NCBI GenBank assembly: GCA_003150235.1
Contig: QAMW01000042.1
Coordinates: 1-50,418, forward strand
Length of the DNA stretch: 50,418 bases
Source of the DNA: Bacteroidales bacterium
GTDB taxonomy: Bacteria > Bacteroidota > Bacteroidia > Bacteroidales > Muribaculaceae
Direction of reading: 5' to 3'
In this document: piece after piece, positions 42,224-50,083 of the stretch
Layout of the letters: each line of letters opens with the position of its first letter
Position numbering within the stretch: position 1 is the first letter of the stretch
Program-made: the position numbers and the translations under genes
Notes under the pieces: generated by a model
The model's input: the letters and a program-made list of their open reading frames with translations, nothing else
Told to the model about the DNA's origin: nothing
Databases searched by the model: none

Positions 42224-43924
42224 TTACAATTTACTAATATTTATTTCAAACGAATCACGGTCAATCGCCTTGTTTCGCAGGTTAGTCCGGTAATTATAGA
42301 CGGTAGAAGCCGAGCACCGTAAAAATTTCTGAATCTTAGTGCCGTCAGTGATGCCGAGCTTCATCAATGCACAAATCCTTAGTTCAGTGGTCAAACGCTC
42401 ATCATCTTTCAATACAATTTGGTCACCCGGCTTTAACAATGTGTTTATATCCTTGATGAAATCGGGATAAATATGAAGAAAAGCATCATCAAAATTACCA
42501 TAAAAATCAGCCACCTCTTTGGTTATATATCGTGAAGATTGAATTGTTTCATACAGGAGATCAAAATTTCTCTTGTTGGCAACCTTGTTAAGGTGTTTAC
42601 GATAATTTTCCATCTTGCTGATGTATTCAAGGCAAAGATTCATAAACCGCGTAATATACTCAGTCTTAACCCTGTTGGACTCTTCCAATTGATTATTTAA
42701 ACTTGATTGCATCGACTGTGTCTCAACCAGCTCGGAATTAAGCGCCGACAGCTTGACATTGGCATTTTTCAATTGACTATTTAACGCCTTCAATTGTTCA
42801 TTTGCGGTCACTTGTTCAAGTCGTGAAAGATTTAGAATCCGATTTTTACGCTTAAGTATCACCAATATACATAATAATGTGAGTGTCAATAGCGTAATTA
42901 TGAATATTGTCACAATAAGATTGTTTTTATTCTCCTGCTTTTGATGCATCACTGCAGCATCAATAATCGGGAGAATAGTCGCCGCTTCCAATATCCGCGA
43001 ATGTGAATTGCATGCTTTTGCATCGTCAAGACACTGATGGATATATCTATAAGCGCGGTCAATATCATTGGTTTCATACATTATTTCAGCAAGTTTTCTT
43101 AACGCGACATATTGCCTCACCCCATTGTTAATGCCGGCAACAGAAGACATGGCAAGATATTTCACCTGATTATCCCGATCTTTTTTCGCGGCATATATTT
43201 CAGAAAGTATATAATATCTCAGCCCTGCTTCATTTGTAGTGAGATTATCAGGAAGATCTTTTGATAAAACAGCAATCGCCTCATCTCTCTTTCCCGCATC
43301 GTTAAGCTTTTCAGCTGTCAAAACAATATCTCCACCGGAATACGCCAAGGCTGAATCCCGGTAACTTCTCATCTTATCCCGGTAAGAGGAGGCAACATCT
43401 TCATCAATAGCATTATTGACCAAAGTGTTGTACAGATTAAATCCGAGATAGTAGTAATTGCGCCTTAAATTTTTAGAAAGACTATCTACCGGTATTTTTC
43501 TAAAAATATCCAATGACTCAGCCAGCATCCCTGAGAAATTATATAGAAAAGCCTGACTTATCCTGACATCTGTGATTCGTTCCGGATTATTGGATTTATC
43601 TGCCAGCTCAATAGCCTTGTCGAGATATGTAAACGCGGAATCCAATGAGTAATATTGATAATTCTGATAGAGATCCATCAAGATATTATATCCCTCATCA
43701 TCATCTATGGCATTAACATAGTTTGCCTTGAGATTGTTAATCAGATGCTCTTTTTGAGAGATATACCGTTCATTCATGCTGATGGCATTATCAACCTCCT
43801 GAAGATATTTTTCATTATCGTCCGATATACACGAACAACATGATATCAAAACAATCAAAATGGCACAACAAAAATAATATCGGCATCTATGCGTCATGCC
43901 GCGAAACAGTGACAAATCATTCAT
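42224..43924 (-). CDS. susR: SusR-like membrane regulator with TPR domain
   Basis: A 566-residue membrane-bound regulator. N-terminal signal/anchor (about 17-33), a tetratricopeptide-like periplasmic domain (about 40-330, e.g. SAFTYLDKAIELADKSNN), one membrane helix (335-357), a coiled coil rich in LNSQL/LNSEL repeats (about 365-420), and a cytoplasmic C-terminus ending in a helix-turn-helix (FLRCSASTVYNYRTNLRNKA). This plan matches SusR of B. thetaiotaomicron (now DUF6377), which senses maltose outside and activates sus genes. It is directly upstream of susC on the same strand with its own terminator. Its promoter is TAATTTTG (43949-43956, minus). Confidence 0.92.
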   Translation of the reverse strand: MNDLSLFRGMTHRCRYYFCCAILIVLISCCSCISDDNEKYLQEVDNAISMNERYISQKEHLINNLKANYVNAIDDDEGYNILMDLYQNYQYYSLDSAFTYLDKAIELADKSNNPERITDVRISQAFLYNFSGMLAESLDIFRKIPVDSLSKNLRRNYYYLGFNLYNTLVNNAIDEDVASSYRDKMRSYRDSALAYSGGDIVLTAEKLNDAGKRDEAIAVLSKDLPDNLTTNEAGLRYYILSEIYAAKKDRDNQVKYLAMSSVAGINNGVRQYVALRKLAEIMYETNDIDRAYRYIHQCLDDAKACNSHSRILEAATILPIIDAAVMHQKQENKNNLIVTIFIITLLTLTLLCILVILKRKNRILNLSRLEQVTANEQLKALNSQLKNANVKLSALNSELVETQSMQSSLNNQLEESNRVKTEYITRFMNLCLEYISKMENYRKHLNKVANKRNFDLLYETIQSSRYITKEVADFYGNFDDAFLHIYPDFIKDINTLLKPGDQIVLKDDERLTTELRICALMKLGITDGTKIQKFLRCSASTVYNYRTNLRNKAIDRDSFEINISKL

Positions 43925-43948
43925 TATCCATTCAAATTTCTTTAGATT

Positions 43949-43956
43949 ACAAAATT
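43949..43956 (-). promoter_or_regulatory. Promoter -7 motif of susR
   Basis: The minus strand reads TAATTTTG, a full TAnnTTTG match, 24 bases before the susR ATG. Confidence 0.55.
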
Positions 43957-44017
43957 AGAAAAATAAATGATATGAATATCACAAAGTCAATAACCACATC
44001 TATATTAAAATACGCCA

Positions 44018-45481
44018 TCACCGGCTGACGGTGACAGGGCGGTGAGTCACCGAGCGAATGCGGAAGCCTATCCATGCAAAGACAAGAGTAAACAGGGGGC
44101 TTGCGAGGTTGAAGATACAGTAAGGAAGATAATGGAGAGTTGCCACACCAAGCACAGCCGACTGGGTGAGTCCGCACGAGTTCCATGGAATCAATACCGA
44201 AGTGACTGAAGTGGAATCCTCTATAGAGCGACTGAGTAGGCGCGGTTCAAGCCCGTTGCGACGATAAAGGTTACGGTAAAGGTTGCCGTTGAGTATAATG
44301 GAGAGATATTGGTCGCCGGTACACGCGTTGAGCATAAGCCCGGTGCCGACAGTCGACATGACAGTGCTACTCGATTTACGAAGACGACGGGTGACAGAAT
44401 GGGTAATCGTGGATAACATGCCTGAGCCCATAAGTGCGCCGCCAAATATCATTGCGCTTAATATCAGGTAGATGGTCGGCAACATTCCCTCCATGCCGCC
44501 GGTTGACACAAGAGAATCTAGCAGTTCACTACCGGTTGAAAGTGATGTCTCCGTGAGAAGCAGTTTAACGACAGTGGCGACATGAGTAATAAATGTGGGA
44601 TTTGTTGTCGCTTCAAGTGCCGACAGCACTGATGACTGGAATAAGAAAATACCTATGATACCCATGACAGTGCTGATGGCAAGTGTCAAGGCGGTATTGA
44701 GCCTCAGGGCAATGAGCGCGACAGTTGCCGCAGGAATAATCAGACACCAGGGCGTGAGATTGAAAATTTGCGACAGTTGTCCTATCATTAAATTAGATTG
44801 TGCTCCGGTATTAATGTCGGTGAAGAATCCGGCGATACCAAATACAATCAGAGCCACAACCATTGCCGGCACCGAGGTCCACATAAGATAACGTATGTGA
44901 GTGAACAGATTAACACCGCAAGCCGATGACGCAAGCACGGTAGTATCGGACAGCGGCGACACCTTGTCACCAAAATAAGCACCCGAGATTATGGCACCAG
45001 CTGTCCACGCCGGATTGTAGCCCCACACGGTGCCAATTCCCATGAATGCCACACCTATTGTGGCAATCGTGGTCCAGGAACTGCCACTAAGCACCGAAAT
45101 CACGGCACACGTGGCGCATGTCGTGATTAAAAATGCTTTTGGCTCAAGAAGCCTTAATCCGTAACTGATAAGAGTGGGAACAACCCCGGAAAGCATCCAT
45201 GTCGCCGCGACCGTGGCAATCATCAGCAAGATAGGAAGTGTAGGAAGTATCTGGGTGGCGCTTTTACGCATACCGGTCACCATCGCTCTCATCGGGCGAC
45301 GGCAATACAGCAAGGCAATCCCGGTACTTACCGCCGCGGCAATCAAGAGAACACCGTGGCTAATGCGCTGCACTGCATCGGCTCCAAGGAACACTACTAT
45401 CGAAACAAGACCCGCAATAAGCACTACAAGCGGGATAAGCGATACTATAAACGACGGCTGTCGGCGTGATATGCTATTCAT
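44018..45481 (-). CDS. NhaC-type Na+/H+ antiporter
   Basis: A 487-residue inner-membrane protein with about 12 hydrophobic segments. Family hallmarks include SGSSWTTIATIGVAFMGIG, ISGAYFGDKVSPLSDTTVLA and the C-terminal NACTGDQYLSIILNGNLYR and SVLIPWNSCG motifs. NhaC proteins exchange Na+ for H+; some relatives exchange malate/lactate or other organic ions, so the ion call is by family. A single gene between susR and ssrA. Confidence 0.9.
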   Translation of the reverse strand: MNSISRRQPSFIVSLIPLVVLIAGLVSIVVFLGADAVQRISHGVLLIAAAVSTGIALLYCRRPMRAMVTGMRKSATQILPTLPILLMIATVAATWMLSGVVPTLISYGLRLLEPKAFLITTCATCAVISVLSGSSWTTIATIGVAFMGIGTVWGYNPAWTAGAIISGAYFGDKVSPLSDTTVLASSACGVNLFTHIRYLMWTSVPAMVVALIVFGIAGFFTDINTGAQSNLMIGQLSQIFNLTPWCLIIPAATVALIALRLNTALTLAISTVMGIIGIFLFQSSVLSALEATTNPTFITHVATVVKLLLTETSLSTGSELLDSLVSTGGMEGMLPTIYLILSAMIFGGALMGSGMLSTITHSVTRRLRKSSSTVMSTVGTGLMLNACTGDQYLSIILNGNLYRNLYRRNGLEPRLLSRSIEDSTSVTSVLIPWNSCGLTQSAVLGVATLHYLPYCIFNLASPLFTLVFAWIGFRIRSVTHRPVTVSR

Positions 45482-45555
45482 TTATCTTCAGTGAATCAAA
45501 AGGAATGATTGTAGAATCTATTTTTATTAATGAATAACTGATTTTCGGAAGAAAT

Positions 45556-45587
45556 ATTGTATATGTCGAGACAAATTAGTAAATTTG
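45556..45587 (+). promoter_or_regulatory. ssrA: Promoter of ssrA
   Basis: ATTG (45556-45559, near the -33 TTTG), a 20-base spacer, then TAAATTTG (45580-45587). Transcription would start some 5 bases later, about 20 bases before the mature tmRNA end, consistent with RNase P trimming. Confidence 0.6.
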
Positions 45588-45612
45588 CACACTGGTAACC
45601 ACACCATACGCC

Positions 45613-46008
45613 GGGGGTGACTGGCTTTGACAGCGTGAAGAAGTGGTGTGTAAGCATGCAGAGCAATGATGGCTACGCTCTATAATCTGGGACATCACAA
45701 TTTTAAATGGCGAAAATAACTACGCTCTTGCTGCTTAATCGAAGTACAGTAGATTAGCTTAATCTCTGCCACAGTGGCGGAGACAAGACATCGCCCGATT
45801 GTCCTTTTTCCGAGACGGATCGACATGGCGGTGCAGATAAATCGGGAATAGGAAGTCAAGAGCCTTGCGCGACTTCCGAAAATTTAAAGGCTAAGGCAAC
45901 GGTTGGTAGTCTTGATCCTGCCGGTGCCCTACAATCAAGTCAGGACTAAGCATGTAGAAAGCACATTAGTTCCGCGTTTGGACGAGGGTTCAATCCCCTC
46001 CACCTCCA
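45613..46008 (+). ncRNA. ssrA: tmRNA (transfer-messenger RNA)
   Basis: The 5' end GGGGGTGACTGGCTTTGACAG and the 3' T arm GAGGGTTCAATCCCCTC with the acceptor strand CACCTCC pair as a tRNA-like domain (7 bp, one G-U). The tag reading frame at 45709-45738 is GGC GAA AAT AAC TAC GCT CTT GCT GCT TAA, i.e. GENNYALAA, with glycine as resume codon, as in Porphyromonas and close to Bacteroides tags. The RNA rescues stalled ribosomes with SmpB. The terminal CCA is not encoded (ACA follows). One-piece form, about 396 nt. Confidence 0.97.
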
Positions 46009-46043
46009 CAAAACCACTGATTAACAATCAGTTACAAAGGTCA

Positions 46044-46089
46044 GCATCCGATTTTGTCACCTGACGGTGCGGAATCGGATGCTTTTTTT
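46044..46089 (+). terminator. Intrinsic terminator of ssrA
   Basis: 10-bp perfect arms GCATCCGATT / AATCGGATGC, followed by seven T residues. Confidence 0.9.
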
Positions 46090-46194
46090 CTGCAGGGGCG
46101 AGAATGGAGATAACGGCTCAAGCCGATGAACACGCGTTTCTTTCCAGGAAAGCGTGGCGCATAGTATACATTCTTATTTTGAGAATCATCCAAA

Positions 46195-46212
46195 TCTCTT
46201 GAAAAGAGATAC
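46195..46212 (+). repeat. Left inverted repeat of the capsule promoter switch
   Basis: TCTCTTGAAAAGAGATAC, identical over 18 bp to the complement of 46391-46408. Each copy is itself a partial palindrome (TCTCTT-GAA-AAGAGA), as expected of a recombinase crossover site. Confidence 0.8.
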
Positions 46213-46223
46213 TTAATCGTGTG

Positions 46224-46231
46224 CAAAGTTA
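46224..46231 (-). promoter_or_regulatory. Promoter -7 motif inside the invertible segment
   Basis: The minus strand reads TAACTTTG, a full consensus match; in the present orientation it drives transcription leftward toward the ssrA terminator. No TTTG is found at the standard -33 distance. Confidence 0.55.
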
Positions 46232-46390
46232 TAAATTTTTCCTGAATAAGTTTTGATTTTCACCGGTTTTATTGTGGAATAAATCAACTTGTAATTTAAT
46301 TATCAAAGACCATCAATTTCAGCTTGTTTAGCTATACATCAATTTTCTCATACATACATCCCTAATACTTAATACTTTAACGAAGTACTG

Positions 46391-46408
46391 GTATCTCTTT
46401 TCAAGAGA
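46391..46408 (-). repeat. Right inverted repeat of the capsule promoter switch
   Basis: GTATCTCTTTTCAAGAGA, the exact complement of 46195-46212. It ends 21 bases before the upxY start codon, so the leader junction with upxY would stay constant in both orientations. Confidence 0.8.
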
Positions 46409-46429
46409 GCCTTTTCCAAATCTTCAGCA

Positions 46430-47023
46430 ATGAATACTGAATTGACAGCGGAAATTGTTGCGCCAGTACCCTTTCGCACTGACGACGCCGTAGGCGTGCC
46501 CGACGCCCGATGGTATGCCGCTATCGTAAACGCACGTCATGAAAAATCAGTATCAGGAAAACTCGACGGTCTTGGAATAGAAAACTACATAGCGACACAG
46601 AAAGAACTGCATATCTGGAAATACGGTAAACGCCGTATGATTGACCGTATTGTAATCCCGTCTATCGTATTTGTACACTGCACGGAAAAAGAACGCCGGA
46701 ACATAGTCAATCTACCATTCATATATCGGTTCATGGTCAATCGCTCGTCGGACTCAGGCAAATTCGGCAAACCGGTTGCCGTAATAAGCGATGCCGAGAT
46801 CAACAAACTCAAATTCATGCTCGGGCAATCCGATTACCCCGTCGAGTTTCTTCCGACAATCTTCAAGGTGAATGACAATGTAAGGGTAATCCGAGGAAAA
46901 CTCGCAGGTCTTGAAGGAGAGATCCAGGAAAATTCCGACGGGACACATCGCCTTGTTGTCAGCCTGTCGCTCTTAGGAGGAGCCACTGTATTTATCGACC
47001 CTAAGGATGTAGAGAAAATCTGA
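46430..47023 (+). CDS. upxY: UpxY-family transcription antiterminator (NusG paralogue)
   Basis: A 197-residue NusG-like protein: N-terminal NGN domain (about 22-125; WYAAIVNARHEKSVSGKL, VIPSIVFVHCTEKER) and C-terminal KOW motif (VNDNVRVIRGKLAGLEGEI, about 144-162). UpxY proteins are recruited early in their own capsule operon and prevent premature termination in it. The gene is first in the locus, directly downstream of the invertible segment, which is the standard place. The next gene begins 1 base after its stop. Confidence 0.92.
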   Translation: MNTELTAEIVAPVPFRTDDAVGVPDARWYAAIVNARHEKSVSGKLDGLGIENYIATQKELHIWKYGKRRMIDRIVIPSIVFVHCTEKERRNIVNLPFIYRFMVNRSSDSGKFGKPVAVISDAEINKLKFMLGQSDYPVEFLPTIFKVNDNVRVIRGKLAGLEGEIQENSDGTHRLVVSLSLLGGATVFIDPKDVEKI

Positions 47024-47024
47024 C

Positions 47025-47801
47025 ATGCAGACTCTCAGCGAATTTGAAATAAGCGTTCTTGAGAATCTTGCTCTCATATTGCCACTCCCTGAAAGAGTGG
47101 ACGATGACAAGATTTTTCCTGACCCGACAAGAAAATACTCTCCCGAAGAGCTTGCCGCCCTCCTTCATCTTTACGGCAAATATCGCGACATGACCGAACT
47201 GGAAATCCTGCACGAATATGTCGATTACGCCCTCGACCTGATTAAGGATTCTCCCCGGCTACCGGCGATGACACGCCTTATCACCGAAGTAGCCGACCTC
47301 GGGCGCAAGGGAATCATCCACATCCCTGCATGGATTCATAAAGCATTGCAAGACGCAGTAACACGCGACACCGGTAACCCTACGGAACTCGTGGAGCCCC
47401 TACTGTTGCTTTACCTCGTCAACAATGACAAGGCAGCGCAGCGCAAAGCGAAGCACATAATCAACAGCTGCTATCGGGCGGCGCGGGAAAGCGAGACTGA
47501 ACTTAACGGCAGGATTGACTGTCTGCACATTGCCGTCACGTGTTGCGACTACGTGTCACGCTTCAATGTCCGCAAAGCCGGAGAAGCATGGAACGAAATC
47601 AGTCACCGCATATTTGCCGAAAGCTATAATCTGTCCCCCGACAAGATATTCAACCTCCTGGAAGCAGCCAACGAATTGGCAGGTTACACGCCAATCCCAT
47701 CCGATGCGCGGCAAAAGCTAAAAAACCGATTGAAGGAAACAGCAACACCCCACTCTATCGCGGCGTGTGCCTACAGCCGATATGCCGCCTTATACCTGTA
47801 A
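47025..47801 (+). CDS. Unrecognised protein in the UpxZ position
   Basis: A 258-residue, mostly helical, soluble protein with no signal peptide, no membrane segment and no motif I recognise. It has repeated helix-rich stretches (EELAALLHLYGKYRDMTELE, PTELVEPLLLLYLVNNDKAA, DKIFNLLEAANELAGYTPIP) and a cluster of cysteines around DCLHIAVTCCDYVSRF. It follows upxY by one base, where Bacteroides loci carry upxZ, an inhibitor of other UpxY proteins, but length (UpxZ is about 160 residues) and sequence do not look like UpxZ. It may be a lineage-specific regulator of capsule expression; this is inference from position only. Confidence 0.75.
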   Translation: MQTLSEFEISVLENLALILPLPERVDDDKIFPDPTRKYSPEELAALLHLYGKYRDMTELEILHEYVDYALDLIKDSPRLPAMTRLITEVADLGRKGIIHIPAWIHKALQDAVTRDTGNPTELVEPLLLLYLVNNDKAAQRKAKHIINSCYRAARESETELNGRIDCLHIAVTCCDYVSRFNVRKAGEAWNEISHRIFAESYNLSPDKIFNLLEAANELAGYTPIPSDARQKLKNRLKETATPHSIAACAYSRYAALYL

Positions 47802-47808
47802 CACAGCT

Positions 47809-48618
47809 ATGAGAGTCCCCCAGCCCATCCCTCGTAATACGTCCCAGAGCCGCACCGTCGGCGATGTAAGGTCGACAGTCGCATATTCACATTATCTTAT
47901 AATGAAAGCGCAGCTTGCCGGCAACTTCCGGTTTGACGGGCACACTCCATCAGACGAAGAACGCGAAATAGCCGTGCAATGCCGTCAATTATGCGACAGC
48001 ATCGCCCATCGCCTGCCCGTCTGCAAGGAAAAGGATATACCCGACTACCTCGAATGTTACGACATACTCTACCGCGTAGGCAACCGGACAACTCCCGACA
48101 CCGGCGTCATCGACCGGCATAGAGCACGTCTATTCAACTCATGGAAAGCGGGCAACCGCGACATCGAGGAAAGCAGCCTCTTCGGGATAATCGCCCCAGC
48201 GGTAAAATCCCGTCCCGACAAAGCAGGCATCGAGCAGGTAAAAGCCTATCTATCAATACTTGACCGATGGGTCGTGACGCTTAATCGGCATCACCGGTTC
48301 CCCGATGTATCCTCCTGCGAAAATTACCGACGTATCACCCTCTTAATGCGCGAAAATCTTGACAGATATCTCGGCGCCGACAGCAGCGAAATAAAGCGCA
48401 GGATATACGACCGCAACCGCGTGGACGACCTATCCACCCTTCCTACGGTAATACTCCGCGCCTACCGCCACTTCATCGGCTCACTGCCCCCGGGCGTAAT
48501 CGACTTCGACGATAAAATGCAGCTCGACAACCAAATCCTCCTCCAACTCGCCGACCGCCGTGACCTCCACCCCTACGACCGCGCCGCCTACCGCCTCGCC
48601 CTCACCATTCAAATTTAA
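47809..48618 (+). CDS. Unrecognised protein between the capsule regulators and the flippase
   Basis: A 269-residue soluble, Arg/Asp-rich, helix-rich protein beginning MRVPQPIPRNTSQSRTVGDV. No signal peptide or known motif is seen. I take the ATG at 47809, 7 bases after the previous stop, though an in-frame ATG at 47782 or GTG at 47767 would overlap that gene. Its base composition is clearly more GC-rich than the flippase gene that follows. It travels with the preceding unknown gene, so the two may work together. It does not resemble a glycosyltransferase or any usual capsule enzyme. Confidence 0.72.
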   Translation: MRVPQPIPRNTSQSRTVGDVRSTVAYSHYLIMKAQLAGNFRFDGHTPSDEEREIAVQCRQLCDSIAHRLPVCKEKDIPDYLECYDILYRVGNRTTPDTGVIDRHRARLFNSWKAGNRDIEESSLFGIIAPAVKSRPDKAGIEQVKAYLSILDRWVVTLNRHHRFPDVSSCENYRRITLLMRENLDRYLGADSSEIKRRIYDRNRVDDLSTLPTVILRAYRHFIGSLPPGVIDFDDKMQLDNQILLQLADRRDLHPYDRAAYRLALTIQI

Positions 48619-48632
48619 ACCAATTATATCTA

Positions 48633-50081
48633 ATGGCTTCTGTTAAGAAAAACATAATTCTAAACGGGGTGAATACTGTTACGGGAATATTATTTCCTGT
48701 AATCACTTTCCCCTATGCTGCGCGTGTTCTTCTTCCGGAGGGAATCGGAGCCGTCAACTTCCTTAATTCAATCATAAGTTATATTGTACTTCTTACAAGT
48801 CTTGGAATCCCCTTATATGCAGTCAAGGAAGTCGCAAAATATCATGATGACAAATTTAATCGGGATAAAGTCACTGTTGAGATAATTATCCTGAGTACAA
48901 TTCTTTGCTTGTTTGGATATATTGCCGTATGGCTTCTTGCAGAGTATGTACCACAGATTCACCAGCAGTCAGCATTATTCTACATTCTTAGTCTGACAAT
49001 CGTTTTTACATCACTCGGCGTAAACTGGTTTTATCAAGGCATCGAGGATTTCAAATTCATCACCATAAGAGCCATAATTATACGTACATTGGCTGCGGCA
49101 GCACTATTCCTGTTTGTAAAAGATGCTTCCGACCTGCTTATCTATGGTATGATTACCGTTGGCTCAACTGTCGGCAACAATTTTATTAATTTTATACATT
49201 TAAGAAAACACATCAGTCTTAAGCATCTTGAGTTTAAGCAATTACACTTTTTACGACATCTTAAGCCCTCACTACACGTATTTATTCTGAATCTTATAAT
49301 AAGTCTGTATATACAGCTTAATTCCATAATGTTAGGATTTATGGCTGGCGACGATACCGTAGGATATTTCACTGCCGGAACTAAAATATCCCATATAGGA
49401 CTTACTCTCATCGGGTCGTTAGGCACTGTATTACTACCTCGATGTTCACATCTACTAAAAATCGGCGATAAAACAGCTTTTGGTAGCATAATAAACAAGT
49501 CTCTCAATCTTACGCTCGCTCTGTCATTGCCGATAACAGCTGGCTTTATGCTTCTCGCCTCGCAAATTACATTGGTATTTTGCGGTGATGAATATCAACC
49601 TGCCGTTATAGTCCTCATCTTGAATGCACCTGTCGTAATATTTATAAGCCTTACTAATTTGATGGGAATCCAGATACTATATCCAATGGATAAAATTAAT
49701 ATAGTGATTTTTAGTGTTACAGTAGGTGCTGTGCTTAATTTTATATTCAATCTAATTTTTATACCCGCTTATGCCGCAACCGGAGCGGCTATAGCAACAT
49801 TAATTGCTGAATTTGGGGTATTAGTTGTCCAAGTCATGTTTGGACGGGAATACTATCCTTTTAGTATCTTGTCAATCTTTAATATAAAATATATCACGGC
49901 AACAATCATAATGTCGATAACTGTATTCATCGTTATCGTGATTTTAAAGAGTGGGATACAACAACTTATATTCGGCACTTTGACAGGAATCATGAGTTAT
50001 ACATTGTCATTGTATTACATGAAGGATTCATTGATGCTCGAATTGACCAATCTGCTACGAAAGAAAATAATTAGGCATTAA
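48633..50081 (+). CDS. Polysaccharide flippase, Wzx/RfbX type
   Basis: A 482-residue inner-membrane protein of the MOP superfamily with about 12-14 hydrophobic segments. The start reads NGVNTVTGILFPVITFPYAA RVLLPEGIG (split here for length), typical of O-unit flippases; GIPLYAVKEVAKYHDD and VNWFYQGIEDFKFITIR are family landmarks. It would flip lipid-linked repeat units across the inner membrane. It is distinctly AT-rich compared with both neighbours, a common sign of exchange in capsule loci. It is followed 2 bases later by glf. Confidence 0.92.
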   Translation: MASVKKNIILNGVNTVTGILFPVITFPYAARVLLPEGIGAVNFLNSIISYIVLLTSLGIPLYAVKEVAKYHDDKFNRDKVTVEIIILSTILCLFGYIAVWLLAEYVPQIHQQSALFYILSLTIVFTSLGVNWFYQGIEDFKFITIRAIIIRTLAAAALFLFVKDASDLLIYGMITVGSTVGNNFINFIHLRKHISLKHLEFKQLHFLRHLKPSLHVFILNLIISLYIQLNSIMLGFMAGDDTVGYFTAGTKISHIGLTLIGSLGTVLLPRCSHLLKIGDKTAFGSIINKSLNLTLALSLPITAGFMLLASQITLVFCGDEYQPAVIVLILNAPVVIFISLTNLMGIQILYPMDKINIVIFSVTVGAVLNFIFNLIFIPAYAATGAAIATLIAEFGVLVVQVMFGREYYPFSILSIFNIKYITATIIMSITVFIVIVILKSGIQQLIFGTLTGIMSYTLSLYYMKDSLMLELTNLLRKKIIRH

Positions 50082-50083
50082 AT

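Larger units (their letters stand above)
46195..46408. promoter_or_regulatory. Putative invertible promoter segment of the capsule locus (OFF orientation)
   Basis: Two 18-bp perfect inverted repeats enclose 178 AT-rich bases just before upxY. Inside, the only full TAnnTTTG match is on the minus strand (TAACTTTG, 46224-46231), pointing away from the capsule genes. If the segment flips, the motif would land at about 46372-46379 on the plus strand, some 50 bases before the upxY start. This is the arrangement of phase-variable capsule promoters in Bacteroides fragilis. No recombinase gene is in the window. Confidence 0.75.
46009..46429. other. 421-bp region between ssrA and upxY
   Basis: No gene is seen. 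It holds a small hairpin (CTGATT/AATCAG, 46016-46031), the ssrA terminator (46044-46089), about 100 bases of no evident content, and the invertible promoter segment bounded by repeats at 46195-46212 and 46391-46408. Confidence 0.7.
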
